Assembly: GCA_013396755.1 (NCBI GenBank)
Contig: VWZF01004748.1
Span: 338,486 to 402,485, forward strand
Reading direction: 5' to 3'
Length of the DNA stretch: 64,000 bases
Source of the DNA: Sclerurus mexicanus
Lineage: Eukaryota; Chordata; Aves; Passeriformes; Furnariidae
The notes under the pieces were generated by a model. The model saw only the letters and a program-made list of their open reading frames with translations, was not told where the DNA came from and did not search any database. Shown one piece after another: positions 55,101-64,000 of this stretch (positions are counted from its first letter, which is position 1; every line of letters starts with the position of its first letter). The translations under genes and the position numbers were made by a program.

Positions 55101-58100
55101 GAAATCAGGCAGAATTGTCTCCCTGTGAGTGGAGTTGAGGTCATGGTAAGGTAAGGAAAGGCAACTGGGCCCTATTAAGTCTTGAAGTAGCTACCAGTAA
55201 CTTCCTCAGACCATCATATTGCTGCTATAAAGAAAATGAACAGGTTTAATTCTACTTTCTCATTAGGGCACTTCTCCAAAACCCAGTGAAATCCCTGAGA
55301 TAACATACAAAGATTTGTTTGAAACCTGGGTTGAACCCCAGGACAGGAGACACTTGTGGTGGTGAGGCGTTCCAGAAAGACAGGGTGGGATGCTCAGTGT
55401 ACATCCTGTGTGGCTCCATCAAAGTGTGAAAGCTCCTGTGTGCCGAATGGCTCTGTGCCATTCCACAGCTCTTCTCTGCTGCACAGTGTAACCCTGCGTG
55501 ATGGGACATCATCTCAGTGCAGCTCTCACTGCATTACCTTCTGCCACATACCCTTGTGAGAAATGCTCACACTTACCAGTACATTTAGAAGGGACAAAGT
55601 CTTCGAAGCAGAACTAAACCTTTATTTAAGCAGTTCGGTGGAACCGGGTGTGTCTCTGTGGCCCGAGGGAAGATAACAATCTGACACATAAAGGAAGTAC
55701 AAGGGTTATTGTATCATCTCTGAAAGGTTAGTTTCAAAGGATCATTCCCTGGTACTACTGTCCATTCCCTAGGAGGAGGAGGCCTTACTGGCCCCTTCAC
55801 CTGAGATGCATGTGGCCACCCCTTTTCTGCCATGCAAACTGCTGTCTCGGTTGTCAGGAGGGCTTCAGAGGGGCCCTCCCATGCTGGTGTTAAAGTTTCG
55901 TTTTTCCACGACTTTATTAAAACCCAATCCCCTGGCTTTACCTGATGTATGTAAAAGTCCAGGGGTGTGGTCTGGGATAACAACCCTTTCTTTCTAAGAT
56001 CTGTAAGAGAAAGCACAATCGTCTGCAAATACTTTTTAACAGAGACGTCATTTACTTTAGGAGGAGGCAGTCCTTCCCTCCCCAGGTAGGGCAAACCAAA
56101 TAACATTTCATATGGAGACACTCCAACATCCTTTCTGGGAGCTGTTCTGATTTGTAATAGTGCTAAGGAAGCTTAGTCTCAATTATTAACTTGGTAATAT
56201 GGGTTTTGAGGGTAGCATTCATTCGCTCCACTCCCCCGGAGCTTTGAGGATACCAGGGAGTATGAAAATTCCAATGTGGTGCACACAACCTGTAAAATCT
56301 TTGAAGTAAAATGAGTTCTAGTAAGATTTCAGCCACATTTGAAGTCCTTCCCAGGCTGCTGATTTGCCACCTGCTCCATTGCAGCTACCATTACTTTTGT
56401 TTTATTCTTCTGTTTTTCATCATCCTTCTTAACACACCTTCTGAGCCTCCTGCAATAATTCATTGAGTCCTTTATTGTACCATTCCTTGATTTTTTTTTT
56501 CTAATTTCTTCTTTATATCTGGCCATGCTTTAATAACAAAGTTCACTTTTAGCAATTCTTGACCAGCGCCACTCTCGGGATCTATTCCCAAATGTTGCTG
56601 CATACTTTTCCTAAGTCTCTGTAACCATGCAGTGGGTGGCTCATCTTTCTGTTGCTCATTTTCAAATGCCTTCTCAAAGTTCTGCCCCTTCGACACAGCC
56701 TCCCATATTCCTCGAATTACTCGTTTTCTGTAGTCTGACGTGTTATTTCTCCCTTCGATTGTATTTTGATCCCGATTGGGTTGTGCTGTGGGAATTTTCG
56801 GTTCCCCAGATACTCCCCCTTGAGTATTGGGGGGGTTTTCTCTTTCCCAAATTCTTACTCCTGCAGTTCGTACCATCTCTCTCTCCTCTTGGGTAAATAA
56901 CATCCCCAAAATAGATTGCATTTCTCCCCAAGTATAAATGTTTGTACCCAGGAACTGATCTAATTGTTCTGACACTCCTAAGGGATCATCTAATACATTA
57001 CTCATTTCTTTCTTGAATTCCCGAACCTCAGAACTCATCAGGGGAACGTTCACAAATCCCACCCTCTGGAATTCCATGCATAGGCACCTCTCAGAAGGGA
57101 AACATAGTGGGATTTGTGCTTGAGGGAACAAGTGGAAAGTTCCTAATATCCTCCTTCCGCTGTTCTAATTCCGTAATTCAAGTTCTCCGAGCTGTCTGAC
57201 CTACCATGTCCTGAGGACCACAGCTACTCGCTGAGTCACGAGAACCCCCAGCACGGCGGGAATCCACCGCATTTCCCGCATCATGAAAGCCTGCCGTCCC
57301 GGCAGCTCCCGGCACACCGCGGTTGTCCCCGGCATTACAAGAGGCTGCCACCCTGCTGCCCCCAGTGTGCCGCAGACCCTGGCCACGTCCTACGAGGCTG
57401 CCCTTTCAGCACCTCCCAGCACACCACAAACTCCTGCCACGCCGCGGGAATTTGTATTTCCCGCGTTACGGACACTCCCTGCGTCACAAGAATTCGCCAT
57501 GCCAGGGTTATTTTCTGCGTTGGGAAAACCTCTCTCAAAGCCCCTAGTACTGATTTGCTCCAAACTAGGAGCACTGGGTTCTGTGTCAGGTGCACAGGGA
57601 GGTGGCAGGTACTCCAAGGGATTCCACCTTTCCCTTTTTCTGTTCCCTTCATTCTCCTTAGCATACTTAGCTACAAAAACGTGTGAATACCCTCTCCGAC
57701 AAGAAGCATATTCAATCTCCTCCTCATCAATAATCTCTCTGCTATTCACATATATATTCAGAGCCTGACAGATCCAACCTTCTGAAGACCCATACTGTGG
57801 CCAGAGTAGTGGGTCTGATCTCACTGGCTCCTTGGTCCATTCATACACACAGAAGCGGACCATTCTTCCCGGGTCTTTCCCTCTGGTGCAAGGCACAACC
57901 TCTTGCCCCAGAATCTAAGCATTCTCCCCAGTGGACTGTCAGGACAAATGCTTGGGGTTAAGTTCTGTGACTCCCCCCATCTCAGTTTGCTCAGGAAACT
58001 TCCCATTTCCCAGCCTTCCTGCAGGACTTCTCAATTCCTTTGGCTTCAGCAAAATTTCATTTCCAACACCTTCAGTCAGGGAGTTTCCTTGAGAGCTCAT

Positions 58101-61100
58101 CCAGTATGGTCTGCGTGCTTGTTCCAAAGACATATCCATAGACTCACTGGAATGTTACAAAAAGAAATCTCTTAGGAAATTAACAGTCACACTGGAAATG
58201 CTAAGTCATTAAATATTACAGAAGTTAACATTCTTTTATAATTCACTTTTCACTTGGCTCCAAGTTGGAGAGGTTTAATTCTTTTATAAATCCAGTTCAA
58301 GACCAGAACTGAGAAGTCACTTCCTTTTGTGCTTATCAAATGACAAGGATGAACGCCCACAAAAAATGTTAACAAATCCCAGCTGGTTTGCATTATTGCA
58401 CTCCTGCTAAGCGGATGTGGCAAGAGCACGAGTCCTCATTTATACCTTGTATTTGCCAGAAATTAGGCAGAGATTCTTTATAAACGGTGATCTGATACAA
58501 GAGTTTAGAAGCAACGTTTGGTGCAGTTTCTGAAACTTTAGAATCCAAGCAGAGTAAACAGAACAGCTTTGAAAAATACTGCCTGGTTTCAGTTCACAGG
58601 AATTAATCCTGATTTACATGAGTCAAATGAGTGAGATCAAGGGTATAATGTTTAGTTTAAAGTGTGCCAGGGACTTAGGATAAGTCATAATTCAAGGGTT
58701 AGATGAATTTTTCTTAGGTGTAGTTTTCTGAGGTTTACTTTAACAAGTATAATTGGTTTAAGTGGTCAGAACTCTATATGAAGGCAGGGAAGCAGTAAAA
58801 TGAAAAAGCTGTCCAGAATTTGACAAGTAACGACCACTACCCATCTTAATGGCAATTGGGAAAACTCATTTTAGGGAGCATAATGATTACTGTTGCCCTG
58901 TTCACTTCATAAGATCTTCCTAGGTACATCTCTAAGCACTATTTCTTAAACAAAAAACCCCTTTGTCTTTCTTACTCACAGGAACCTGTGTCAGCAGTGT
59001 ATGCACGACCTGTGTGCCTCTTCCCCTGTGGATAAGAGGAACTCCCCAGGCATCCCCACCAGCCCCACGCTGATAGTGCTGTGTGTGCAGCAGTTACATA
59101 GGTGGAACGTTCCACTCTCCTGCTCTGATTGTCTGACAGCAATCAGCTTATTGCTCAAAGTACAGCTTGCTGTCCAGAGTGCACTGGAGCGTGAGGCTGC
59201 AAGGCAGACACAGGATGCAGACAATCACCACTGAGTGCTGCTAAGCACTGAGATATCTTAAGTCTGCTTTGGTACCGAAGTTGTACTTTCTGTTTCCAGA
59301 TTGGTCAGAAATCCCTGAAACAGTTGTTAGAGGAAAAATGCTAACAAAAGCTGAATTTAAGCATTCGCATTAACAAAATTGTATTGCATCTTGCTATAGG
59401 GAATGCAAAACCATGTGGGTTTCCATACCATAAAAAGCCAAAAGGCAAATTTCTTTAAACACTTGAATTCCAGCAGAAAGTGTTTGTGTTTCATCTTATC
59501 TAGTCAGTTGTTACCCGTTAGATATTTTATTCCATTGGGATGCTGTTTTCCAGTGATAATGTTTTATTCCAGGGCTGGACTTTACCCAGTATGTGTCAGC
59601 TTTTTGCAGTAGTCACTATTTATGATTACCAGCATTTTTCAAACAACTGAGCACTGTATTGACACTTCCTGATGGAACCACCTCGCCACTTTTTCCTCCT
59701 AACAGCACATGGTTTAATTTTCCCCATGAATGTTTTTTTGTGTGTAGGACAAGAAGCCTCCAAATCCACCAGCTTACATCTTCATGATTGATGTGTCCTA
59801 CAGAAACATAAAGAGTGGCCTAGTTAAACTCATATGTGATGAACTGAAGACTCTGCTAGAGAAACTTCCAAGGTAAAGAAACACAAGTGTGCTTTGCTTA
59901 ACCCACTCCACTACCCTGCAGTTCTCACGAGGCAGCTTTGCATGTTGGAAGGCAAAACCAAGCTGTAGAAAATGTCAAAATTTACACTACAGGCATTTTT
60001 GGGGGGATAGTGACAAAATGTTAGTTTTTAACACTGCTGTCAGTTTTTAAACTTGGATGTCTGGGTTTACTGTATGAATGGAAAGAACCTGCCCTGCCAG
60101 ATGCACGTGTAGCTTGCATTCTTTTCCTTCCCTGCAGTGAACTCTAGTGGCGTTTTCAGCTCAGTCACAGCTCGTAGTCTCAATTGGCTTGCTGTGGTTG
60201 TGTTTGCTGCAGTGCTGCTTTTCTCATTGCATGAAACAGGGAACGAGCCAAACCAGAATACTGGAGAGTGGCCCGTCTCTCTAGAGCCACAGTGTCAGTG
60301 CCTTGTATCTGTTAATCAGCAAACCTTGTAAGGCTTCTTGCTGCACCGCAAGACTTTCTTGTCCTGGTTTCTGTCTGAGAGAACAAGTCTTGTAGGCAAC
60401 AAGCATTTTATGAAACACAGCACGTGTGCTTTGGGAGCATGAAACACACAGTAGTGGTGTTACTATTATCAATATTACTGACAGTATATTTTTTTAGTGT
60501 ATTGGTACAGTCTTCAGTAAGGTTTAAATAATGATCACACACACACATAGTGAAATGAGAGCAGTGAAAGACTGAAAAGTGATGTAGACAAGATGTTTCT
60601 TGTCTACATATAAAGGCATATAAAAAAGAACATCCAGGAAGAAAATGTGTTCTAAATAACAATACTTGCAGAGGGAGAACACACTTAGGAAATGGAGAGA
60701 GCAGTGTGAAGAAGGGTGGGAGATGAAATCCTTGGGACAATCTGGGATATGTTAAAAATCTTTTATGCCCTTCTGGAATCTCTGTGCATAAAAGCAAATC
60801 CAGTCCAGGGTGGGGGGTTCGTGTGTCAGATGCCCATGTAAGGCCATCTCCCAAGTACTTTTTCATTGAAGATTACACTGGAGACACGAGTATTTGATAA
60901 TATCCTGAACATCTCAGAGCTTTCCATCAGGATCAGTCATGACTCTTAAGATAATAAGAGGCATGAGTGGAGTAACAGAAAGCAGCTGGCAGTTTACAGA
61001 CACCTAGCCTTGAATAGGGAAAATTGAGGAAGAATGAAAGCAAGTCTATCTACATGACAAAAGAGACACATTTCTCCTTCTCCTCACCAGCACTCTGCAG

Positions 61101-63465
61101 AGATCTGCTGTGAAATAATTTGGGCCAAAGTTTTCATATCCACTGCAAAAAAATTAAAAAAATAAAAACAGCCAGGCCCTTTAGTTTCCTCAGACTTGTT
61201 TGTTGTCTGAAAGAATATTAATTTTAAAAATGACCAGTAAAATTCGTGGTGAGACTTCTGCTTTGGTGCTGAGACACAAAGGTCACTGTGTTCACTCCCA
61301 GTTCATTTCCTGTTGCTGGACAAAGCCACCTGCAGAAATACTGTGCTGTTGCCACAGGAGGGGAAAGCCCCGTGCAGGGAATTCACCCCGTGCAGGGAAT
61401 TCACCCTGTGCCTGTGTCTGTGGGGGGAAGGACTTGGGCACTGAAGGGATCTGTGTCACAGAAAGGCCTTGCCTGCTCAAATTCTAGAGCAGATGTTTTC
61501 AAACTGGTGTTCCAAACCAGAACACAGGAAAAATCCAGAGAAATGTGTTCACAGAAATTGTGCTTATGAGCTCAGAAACTCAGAATAACAAGCTGCACAA
61601 ACATGATTTTACGGTGCAGAATTAAAACAACATTTGGGTGCGTTTCTGTGCATGGGTGTGATGCACATTTCTCCCTGTGAGACTTTAACAAGACCTGCGT
61701 GCTGTGGGAGCTGCACAGACAATTGGCTGTGCATTGGCAGCTGGTCTTTAACGTGAGCACAGGTCCTGGATGAAGTGTGGCAGTGCAGACACGGGCAGGA
61801 GCAGTACCTGGGAAAGGTCCCACACACCTGCTGTGCAACACCTTCGGGACTGGGATCGTGTGGGTGCTTCTTTTGGAAGAAGAAAGTGCTGTAGGAATAG
61901 AAATTTAATAGTACTTTGTCCTCATACATCCCATTACTAAGAAGGTAGTGCCTGAGTGCTCGGAATGATTAGGAATTTGCATTCAGAAATGGTGCATCTG
62001 TTTGAGCTCGTGTATCTTGGAGGAATTATTTAAAATACTTCTTTATGGAGTGTGTTCACTATAGAAGATTGATTCATTTAAATCAGAGTAGCCCCTTTCT
62101 CATCCAGCTGTGTTCCCATAAAATATGAATGATAGATTAAACACTCTAGACTGACGCCACAGTTAGTTTGTAGAAGAGTCAAATTATTTCTCTGCCAAGG
62201 CCCAGGTTTTAGACAAGGTTGTGAAACTGCCAGTGGTGGTTTTTGTGGTAAGGGTGGGTTTGTTGTTTGCAAGAGAAACCCTGCTATAGGAAGGTGCTGT
62301 TTTATTAGTAATTGAGACCAGTGTTTTGACTAGGATGGCCTTTTAGGGAAACGCTCACTGAGGTTAGGACAGCAAACCCAGTGATGCTGCTACTAATGGC
62401 AGGGTGGGCTGGTGCTCTCAGGAGTGACCTCCACTGAGCCACCCACTGCAGTCAGGAGATGTGGTTCCAGCCTGGCTTCTGCTCTAACTAACAGCATTAG
62501 TGACACTGAACTATACTGTATCCTAAAAAAAGACTCTTCACATTGTGTCTTGTAACTGTCCTCTCTTTTCCATGTTTTGATGACAACACGGTTCACTCTT
62601 TATCTTAGGGACTTCTGTCTGTTTGAATAGCATGCACTGCTGATGTAAATATATTTTTTTTTTTAAAAGTAAACAATGGAGCAGTTGATTTTATCAGGGT
62701 GTTTGAATTTGACCTAAGGCAAAGATTGAGGCCATTACATCTGCCTAGTTGTTGTTTGCTTTGGTGCTCCCAGCACAGATAACGATCAGAGGGGGCCTTG
62801 CATGTGGAAGGAATGCTTTTATTGCAGGGTCAGAATTTCAGAATTATAACCAGTTGGTTTTTGTTTTTCTTACAGAGAAGAGCAAGAAGAATCCTCAGCA
62901 ATTCGAGTTGGCTTTGTCACTTATAACAAGGTCCTCCACTTCTTTAACGTAAAAAGCAGCTTAGCTCAGCCTCAGATGATGGTGGTCACAGATGTTTCAG
63001 AAGTCTTTGTTCCTTTGCTGGATGGTTTCCTTGTTGACTTTGAGGAATCACGATCGGTCATTACCAAGTAAAGTATCATTATTCCTTATGAGAATAAGAC
63101 ACGAATGCTTATGATATACATTATGCCTTTTAGTCATTGGGGTTTGGGGCATCCATGTATCTATGGAAGTAGTTCAGCAGATGCTTCAAGTCCTTTATTT
63201 CCACCTCTGAGGTAAAGAAAAAGTGATAGCCATCAAAACTTGTATTTTTTCCATATAAATTTGCATGGAAAATGTTTTCCTGTGTGAGGACTTGGTATGT
63301 TACAAGGTGTGCTTGGGGATGATTCCAAATATGTTGCCCAGTTGAGACAGTGATCCTTTTGTCTTTCCTAGCTTGTTGGACCAGATTCCAGAGTTGTTTG
63401 CAGACACTAATGAGAGTGAGACCATCTTGGCTCCTGTGATCCAGGCTGGCATGGAGGCACTAAAG
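30992..63465 (+). CDS. SEC24D: SEC24D, COPII coat cargo adaptor (12 coding exons, 3' part beyond window)
   Basis: Coding exons at 30992-31130, 32031-32157, 32912-33060, 34176-34436, 35013-35134, 37142-37253, 38580-38707, 52502-52640, 54333-54448, 59748-59872, 62876-63067 and 63372-63465 join without a frame break into 568 codons. The start MSQQGYVA, the KKLDPDSIPSP linker, the zinc finger CNRC...CGFC and the YIFMIDVSY trunk start identify SEC24D rather than SEC24A, B or C. SEC24 pairs with SEC23 in the inner COPII coat at ER exit sites and binds cargo export signals (family knowledge). Residues 1 to about 265 are Pro/Gly/Gln-rich and probably disordered; the zinc finger is near 362-387; the trunk begins near 438. 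The family length is about 1030 residues, so the remaining trunk, beta-sandwich, helical and gelsolin-like parts lie past 64000. No inactivating change was seen. Confidence 0.96.
31131..32030 (+). other. SEC24D: SEC24D intron 2
   Basis: A 900-bp intron that is AT-rich apart from the short CR1 fragment at 31858-31934. Nothing else was recognised. Confidence 0.9.
31858..31934 (-). mobile_element. CR1 LINE 3' end fragment in SEC24D intron 2
   Basis: GAATCACAGAATGACTGAGG followed by TTGGAAGGGACCTCTGG and CTGCTCAAGCAGGGTCACCT is the reverse complement of the CR1 3' end. The copy is therefore on the minus strand, 5'-truncated to about 75 bp with a small internal deletion after CTCTGG. Confidence 0.9.
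32031..32157 (+). CDS. SEC24D: SEC24D exon 3 (residues 47-88)
   Basis: The acceptor TCTTTTGCAG ends at 32030 and the donor is GTGACC at 32158. The exon codes GVSKPAVPFGSSAPVGPPPP and a Gln/Pro-rich tail ending HR across the junction. Its last 26 bases, the donor and 250 bases of intron are duplicated at 26960-27235. Confidence 0.93.
32158..32911 (+). other. SEC24D: SEC24D intron 3
   Basis: A 754-bp intron. Its first 250 bases are present again at 26986-27235 upstream of the gene. No mobile element was recognised in it. Confidence 0.9.
32912..33060 (+). CDS. SEC24D: SEC24D exon 4 (residues 89-138)
   Basis: The acceptor CCCCTTAG ends at 32911 and the donor is GTAACT at 33061. It codes RFQGPPPPSNTGPSYPPYTH and a Ser/Pro-rich stretch ending in the conserved LNSMQINNYG. 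It enters at phase 2 and ends at phase 1. Confidence 0.93.
33061..34175 (+). other. SEC24D: SEC24D intron 4
   Basis: An AT-rich intron with a short TC-rich run at 33900-33917. No gene or mobile element was recognised. The following intron 5 (34437-35012) is likewise featureless. Confidence 0.85.
34176..34436 (+). CDS. SEC24D: SEC24D exon 5 (residues 139-225)
   Basis: The acceptor TTCCTCAG ends at 34175 and the donor is GTAGGG at 34437. It codes a low-complexity Pro/Gln/Gly stretch including QMILPPGPQVPPPPT and PPGPGYHPQQ. This is the least conserved part of the protein. The open frame continues upstream of the acceptor, but that extension is intronic. Confidence 0.92.
35013..35134 (+). CDS. 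SEC24D: SEC24D exon 6 (residues 226-266)
   Basis: The acceptor AACTCTGCAG ends at 35012 and the donor is GTAAGT at 35135. It codes ANYGPQMAGSQLSYPGAF through PQKKLDPDSIPSP, the conserved end of the disordered region just before the SEC24 core. It ends in phase 0. Confidence 0.95.
35135..37141 (+). other. SEC24D: SEC24D intron 6
   Basis: A 2-kb intron with a poly-A run at 35871-35886 and a perfect 16-bp palindrome at 37005-37020 within a cluster of TTTCATGACA copies. No coding sequence was recognised. Confidence 0.85.
37005..37020. repeat. 16-bp perfect palindrome
   Basis: TCATGACATGTCATGA equals its own reverse complement. A further TTTCATGACA copy lies at 36988-36997, so the motif occurs three times within 35 bases. 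Confidence 0.85.
37142..37253 (+). CDS. SEC24D: SEC24D exon 7 (residues 267-303)
   Basis: The acceptor TTATTCATCAG ends at 37141 and the donor is GTAAGT at 37254. It codes IQVIENDKAARGGQVYATN and PPLVTTDCIIQDQ, the first strongly conserved block of the SEC24 core. It ends in phase 1. Confidence 0.96.
37254..38579 (+). other. SEC24D: SEC24D intron 7
   Basis: A 1.3-kb intron in which no repeat or coding sequence was recognised. Confidence 0.85.
38580..38707 (+). CDS. SEC24D: SEC24D exon 8 (residues 304-346)
   Basis: The acceptor GTGTTGCAG ends at 38579 and the donor is GTAAGA at 38708. It codes HASPRYIRCTTYCFP, DMAKQARIPLAAVIQPFA and ends VPPNE in phase 0. This block precedes the zinc finger in all SEC24 proteins. 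Confidence 0.96.
38708..52501 (+). other. SEC24D: SEC24D intron 8 (13.8 kb)
   Basis: The longest SEC24D intron in the window. The only mobile element I recognise is the antisense LTR at 45423-45978. Exons 8 and 9 join directly in the expected protein order, so no exon is missing here. Open frames up to 115 codons in this interval resemble nothing known. Confidence 0.85.
45423..45978 (-). mobile_element. Solo-type avian LTR
   Basis: On the minus strand it starts TGCTGGTTTGGGCTGG at 45978 and carries a TATAAAGAC promoter box (45722 downward). It continues through CACCAGCCCATGGGAAG to a GGTTAC...CCAGGACC-like end near 45423. This matches a common bird endogenous-retrovirus LTR type in layout and sequence. 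No internal retroviral sequence is attached, so it is a solo LTR, about 555 bp. CCTCA occurs at 45418-45422 and 45981-45985, a possible 5-bp target duplication offset by two bases. The element family name is uncertain. Confidence 0.8.
52502..52640 (+). CDS. SEC24D: SEC24D exon 9 (zinc finger, residues 347-392)
   Basis: The acceptor CTTCATGCAG ends at 52501 and the donor is GTAAGT at 52641. It codes the Sec23/Sec24 zinc finger, with the four zinc-binding cysteines at 362, 365, 384 and 387 in CNRC and CGFC, separated by the conserved AYMCPFMQFIEGGRRYQ. In SEC24 this module contacts SEC23. It follows a 13.8-kb intron. Confidence 0.97.
52641..54332 (+). other. SEC24D: SEC24D intron 9
   Basis: A 1.7-kb intron with no mobile element or coding sequence recognised. 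Confidence 0.85.
54333..54448 (+). CDS. SEC24D: SEC24D exon 10 (residues 393-431)
   Basis: The acceptor GGCTTGTAG ends at 54332 and the donor is GTGAGT at 54449. It codes VPSFFFQHLDHVGRRIDHYE and RPELSLGSYEYAATLDYCR, linking the zinc finger to the trunk. It ends in phase 0. GC content is higher than in the flanking introns. Confidence 0.96.
55600..55690 (-). other. Retroviral 3' end with polyadenylation-like signal (partial LTR)
   Basis: On the minus strand, CGGTTCCACCGAACTGC is followed by TTAAATAAAGG (AATAAA at 55626-55621), resembling the R region of an LTR. It lies less than 100 bases after the integrase stop, so env and most of U3 are missing. The exact LTR edge was not found. Confidence 0.45.
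55714..56328 (-). pseudogene. Retroviral integrase remnant (3' end of pol)
   Basis: The minus-strand sequence at about 56328-56130 carries the end of an integrase catalytic core (HTPW, PQSSG, VERMNATLK motifs), with its frame interrupted near 56175. It continues as a 135-codon open segment with SPYEMLFG and the SH3-like C-terminal motif HQVKPGDWVLIKSWK, ending at a stop at 55714-55716. The N-terminal zinc-binding part and the rest of pol are missing. Confidence 0.85.
56329..56526 (-). pseudogene. Retroviral gag, capsid tail and truncated nucleocapsid
   Basis: A Lys/Arg-rich, charged minus-strand segment overlaps the capsid frame by 55 bases in a different frame. It ends in FKCG, the first half of a CCHC zinc knuckle. 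The knuckle is cut off where the integrase-like sequence begins at about 56328, marking the deletion junction. Confidence 0.75.
56472..57131 (-). pseudogene. Retroviral gag, capsid region
   Basis: A 219-codon open frame on the minus strand. It contains the capsid-type segments YTWGEMQSILGMLFT, EEREMVR and PTAWLQRLRKSMQQH. Their order and spacing fit the p30 capsid of gammaretroviruses. It is the best-preserved part of the element, but it lacks an intact upstream matrix and downstream nucleocapsid. Confidence 0.88.
57390..58006 (-). pseudogene. Retroviral gag, matrix and middle region (broken)
   Basis: A minus-strand start codon at 58006 opens 61 codons beginning MGSFLSK, with a SPLGRML motif typical of gammaretroviral matrix. 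The reading then continues in another frame (57896 down to a stop at 57390), so there is at least one frameshift. The later part is rich in Gly, Pro and Ala, as in the region between matrix and capsid. The gene cannot make a complete Gag protein. Confidence 0.75.
59748..59872 (+). CDS. SEC24D: SEC24D exon 11 (start of trunk domain, residues 432-472)
   Basis: The acceptor TTGTGTGTAG ends at 59747 and the donor is GTAAAG at 59873. It codes DKKPPNPPAYIFMIDVSYRN followed by a helix LVKLICDELKTLLEKLP. The IFMIDVSY strand opens the vWA-like trunk fold. It ends in phase 2. Confidence 0.96.
59873..62875 (+). other. SEC24D: SEC24D intron 11
   Basis: A 3-kb intron with a short CA run at 60537-60547 and two copies of an 18-bp unit at 61368-61403. 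No mobile element or coding sequence was recognised. Confidence 0.85.
61368..61403. repeat. 18-bp tandem repeat, two copies
   Basis: CCCCGTGCAGGGAATTCA occurs twice in direct succession, followed by a partial third copy (CCCTGTGC). Confidence 0.85.
62876..63067 (+). CDS. SEC24D: SEC24D exon 12 (trunk, residues 473-536)
   Basis: The acceptor TTTCTTACAG ends at 62875 and the donor is GTAAAG at 63068. It codes REEQEESSAIRVGFVTYN, VLHFFNVKSSLAQPQMMVVT and FVPLLDGFLVDFEESRSV, all conserved trunk segments. It enters and leaves in phase 2. Confidence 0.96.
63068..63371 (+). other. SEC24D: SEC24D intron 12
   Basis: A 304-bp intron in which nothing was recognised. Confidence 0.9.
63372..63465 (+). 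CDS. SEC24D: SEC24D exon 13 (trunk, residues 537-568)
   Basis: The acceptor GTCTTTCCTAG ends at 63371 and the donor is GTTAGA at 63466. It codes NLLDQIPELFADTNESETIL and PVIQAGMEALK, ending in phase 0. It is the last exon in the window; the gene continues to the right. Confidence 0.95.
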
Positions 63466-64000
63466 GTTAGAACGTCCCTCTCTGTAAGAGAACCAGCTCC
63501 AAACCGGGTTTGCTAAAAGCCAGTCCCATCTCAATGGGAATTTAGGGAAAAGGGTCACTGTTTGTTTCCAGCACTAATGTTCTGTTATTCCAATGGCACA
63601 TTTGAACCGCCTTAGTCAAAATGAGAACACTGACAAGCGTAACATCTGTTCCCAGGTTTTCTTACTGAGGGAAACCAGTCCCTAGAGCCTATTCTGCATA
63701 GAAGGGATGTTTAGGAGACGATGAGGAGCAGGAGTCAGTTCCTTGTTCAGTATTTGGGAGAAATAAAGGAGTGTTTAGTTCCTGTGGCAGGACCAATGGA
63801 TATTCTGGGTGTTTGCACAGGAGCCCAGCCCTGGCACATGCGAAGGGCTGGAAAGTCAGTCTTGACTTCTACAAAACAAACTTTAAGGCAATAACTGTAA
63901 ATTTCCTTTGATGATGGCTATAAAAGCAAGCAGCTCTTAATTAAGCTTTGTATTTAGCACAGTATGTTTAAGTTGTATTTACTGTGAATTTTTCATCTGC
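63466..64000 (+). other. SEC24D: SEC24D intron 13 (part)
   Basis: Sequence after the exon 13 donor up to the window edge. No exon or repeat was recognised, so exon 14 lies further right. Confidence 0.85.

Larger units (their letters stand above)
55590..58140 (-). mobile_element. Defective gammaretrovirus-like endogenous retrovirus
   Basis: Reading on the minus strand the order is: gag matrix start (58006), a proline- and glycine-rich middle, a long open capsid segment (57131-56472), the beginning of nucleocapsid (to about 56330), then directly the integrase core and C-terminus (about 56328-55714), then a polyadenylation-like AATAAA (55626-55621). Protease, reverse transcriptase, RNase H and env are absent, and no full LTR was identified at either end. 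Gag is broken by frame changes and a stop. The element is antisense to SEC24D. The outer limits are approximate. Confidence 0.88.
54449..59747 (+). other. SEC24D: SEC24D intron 10, host of an endogenous retrovirus remnant
   Basis: A 5.3-kb intron; about half of it is the antisense retroviral remnant at roughly 55590-58140. The flanks (54449-55590 and 58140-59747) are ordinary AT-rich intron with nothing recognised. Confidence 0.85.

Noticed and set aside
57283..57768. 161-codon plus-strand ORF
   Set aside because: It is the antisense shadow of the retroviral gag region, which is readable on the minus strand.
57939..58139. 66-codon minus-strand ORF overlapping the gag start in another frame
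   Set aside because: The frame starting at 58006 shows matrix-like motifs; the overlapping one resembles nothing I recognise and may be leader sequence.

Overview
The window is vertebrate nuclear DNA, almost certainly from a bird. Genes are split by GT-AG introns, most of the DNA is AT-rich and non-coding, and two CpG-rich promoter zones stand out. The dispersed repeats are avian in type: CR1 LINE 3' ends with the ATTCTATGA tail, a bird-type LTR and a gammaretrovirus-like endogenous retrovirus. I cannot name the species from the sequence alone.

Two protein-coding genes are recognisable, transcribed away from each other. (1) SYNPO2 (synaptopodin-2/myopodin), minus strand: only coding exon 1 is present (14597 down to 14493). 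It encodes the 35-residue N-terminus with the start of the PDZ domain and ends in a GT donor. A CpG-rich 5' region lies upstream, and the part of intron 1 in the window fills 1-14492. (2) SEC24D, the COPII cargo adaptor, plus strand: a non-coding first exon in a CpG island ending at 28301, then coding exons 2-13 (ATG at 30992, last exon ending 63465). All 12 coding exons join in frame without a stop and give residues 1-568. That covers the disordered Pro/Gly/Gln-rich N-terminus, the Sec23/24 zinc finger and the start of the trunk domain. The C-terminal half lies beyond 64000. The divergent SYNPO2/SEC24D arrangement matches, from memory, the order known in other amniotes.

Layout: 1-14492 SYNPO2 intron 1; 14493-15200 SYNPO2 exon 1, leader and promoter; 15200-26200 intergenic with an ancient CR1 reverse-transcriptase remnant near 18.2-18.6 kb; 26200-27870 a repeat-built block just upstream of SEC24D (CR1 tail, GATA array, CR1, duplicated piece of SEC24D, GATG array, second CR1, GC-rich 46-bp tandem repeat); 27874-28064 an assembly gap; 28065-63465 SEC24D, with a solo-type LTR in intron 8 and a broken endogenous retrovirus in intron 10, both antisense; 63466-64000 intron 13.

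The most unusual structure is a 276-bp copy of the SEC24D exon 3/intron 3 boundary, with four mismatches, placed about 5.2 kb upstream. It sits inside a CR1 and between two long tetranucleotide arrays, near the SEC24D promoter. No previously undescribed biological system is evident. The remaining points of interest are regulatory (short upstream ORFs in both genes, one overlapping the SEC24D start codon as ATGA) and structural (the repeat-built promoter flank and its gap).
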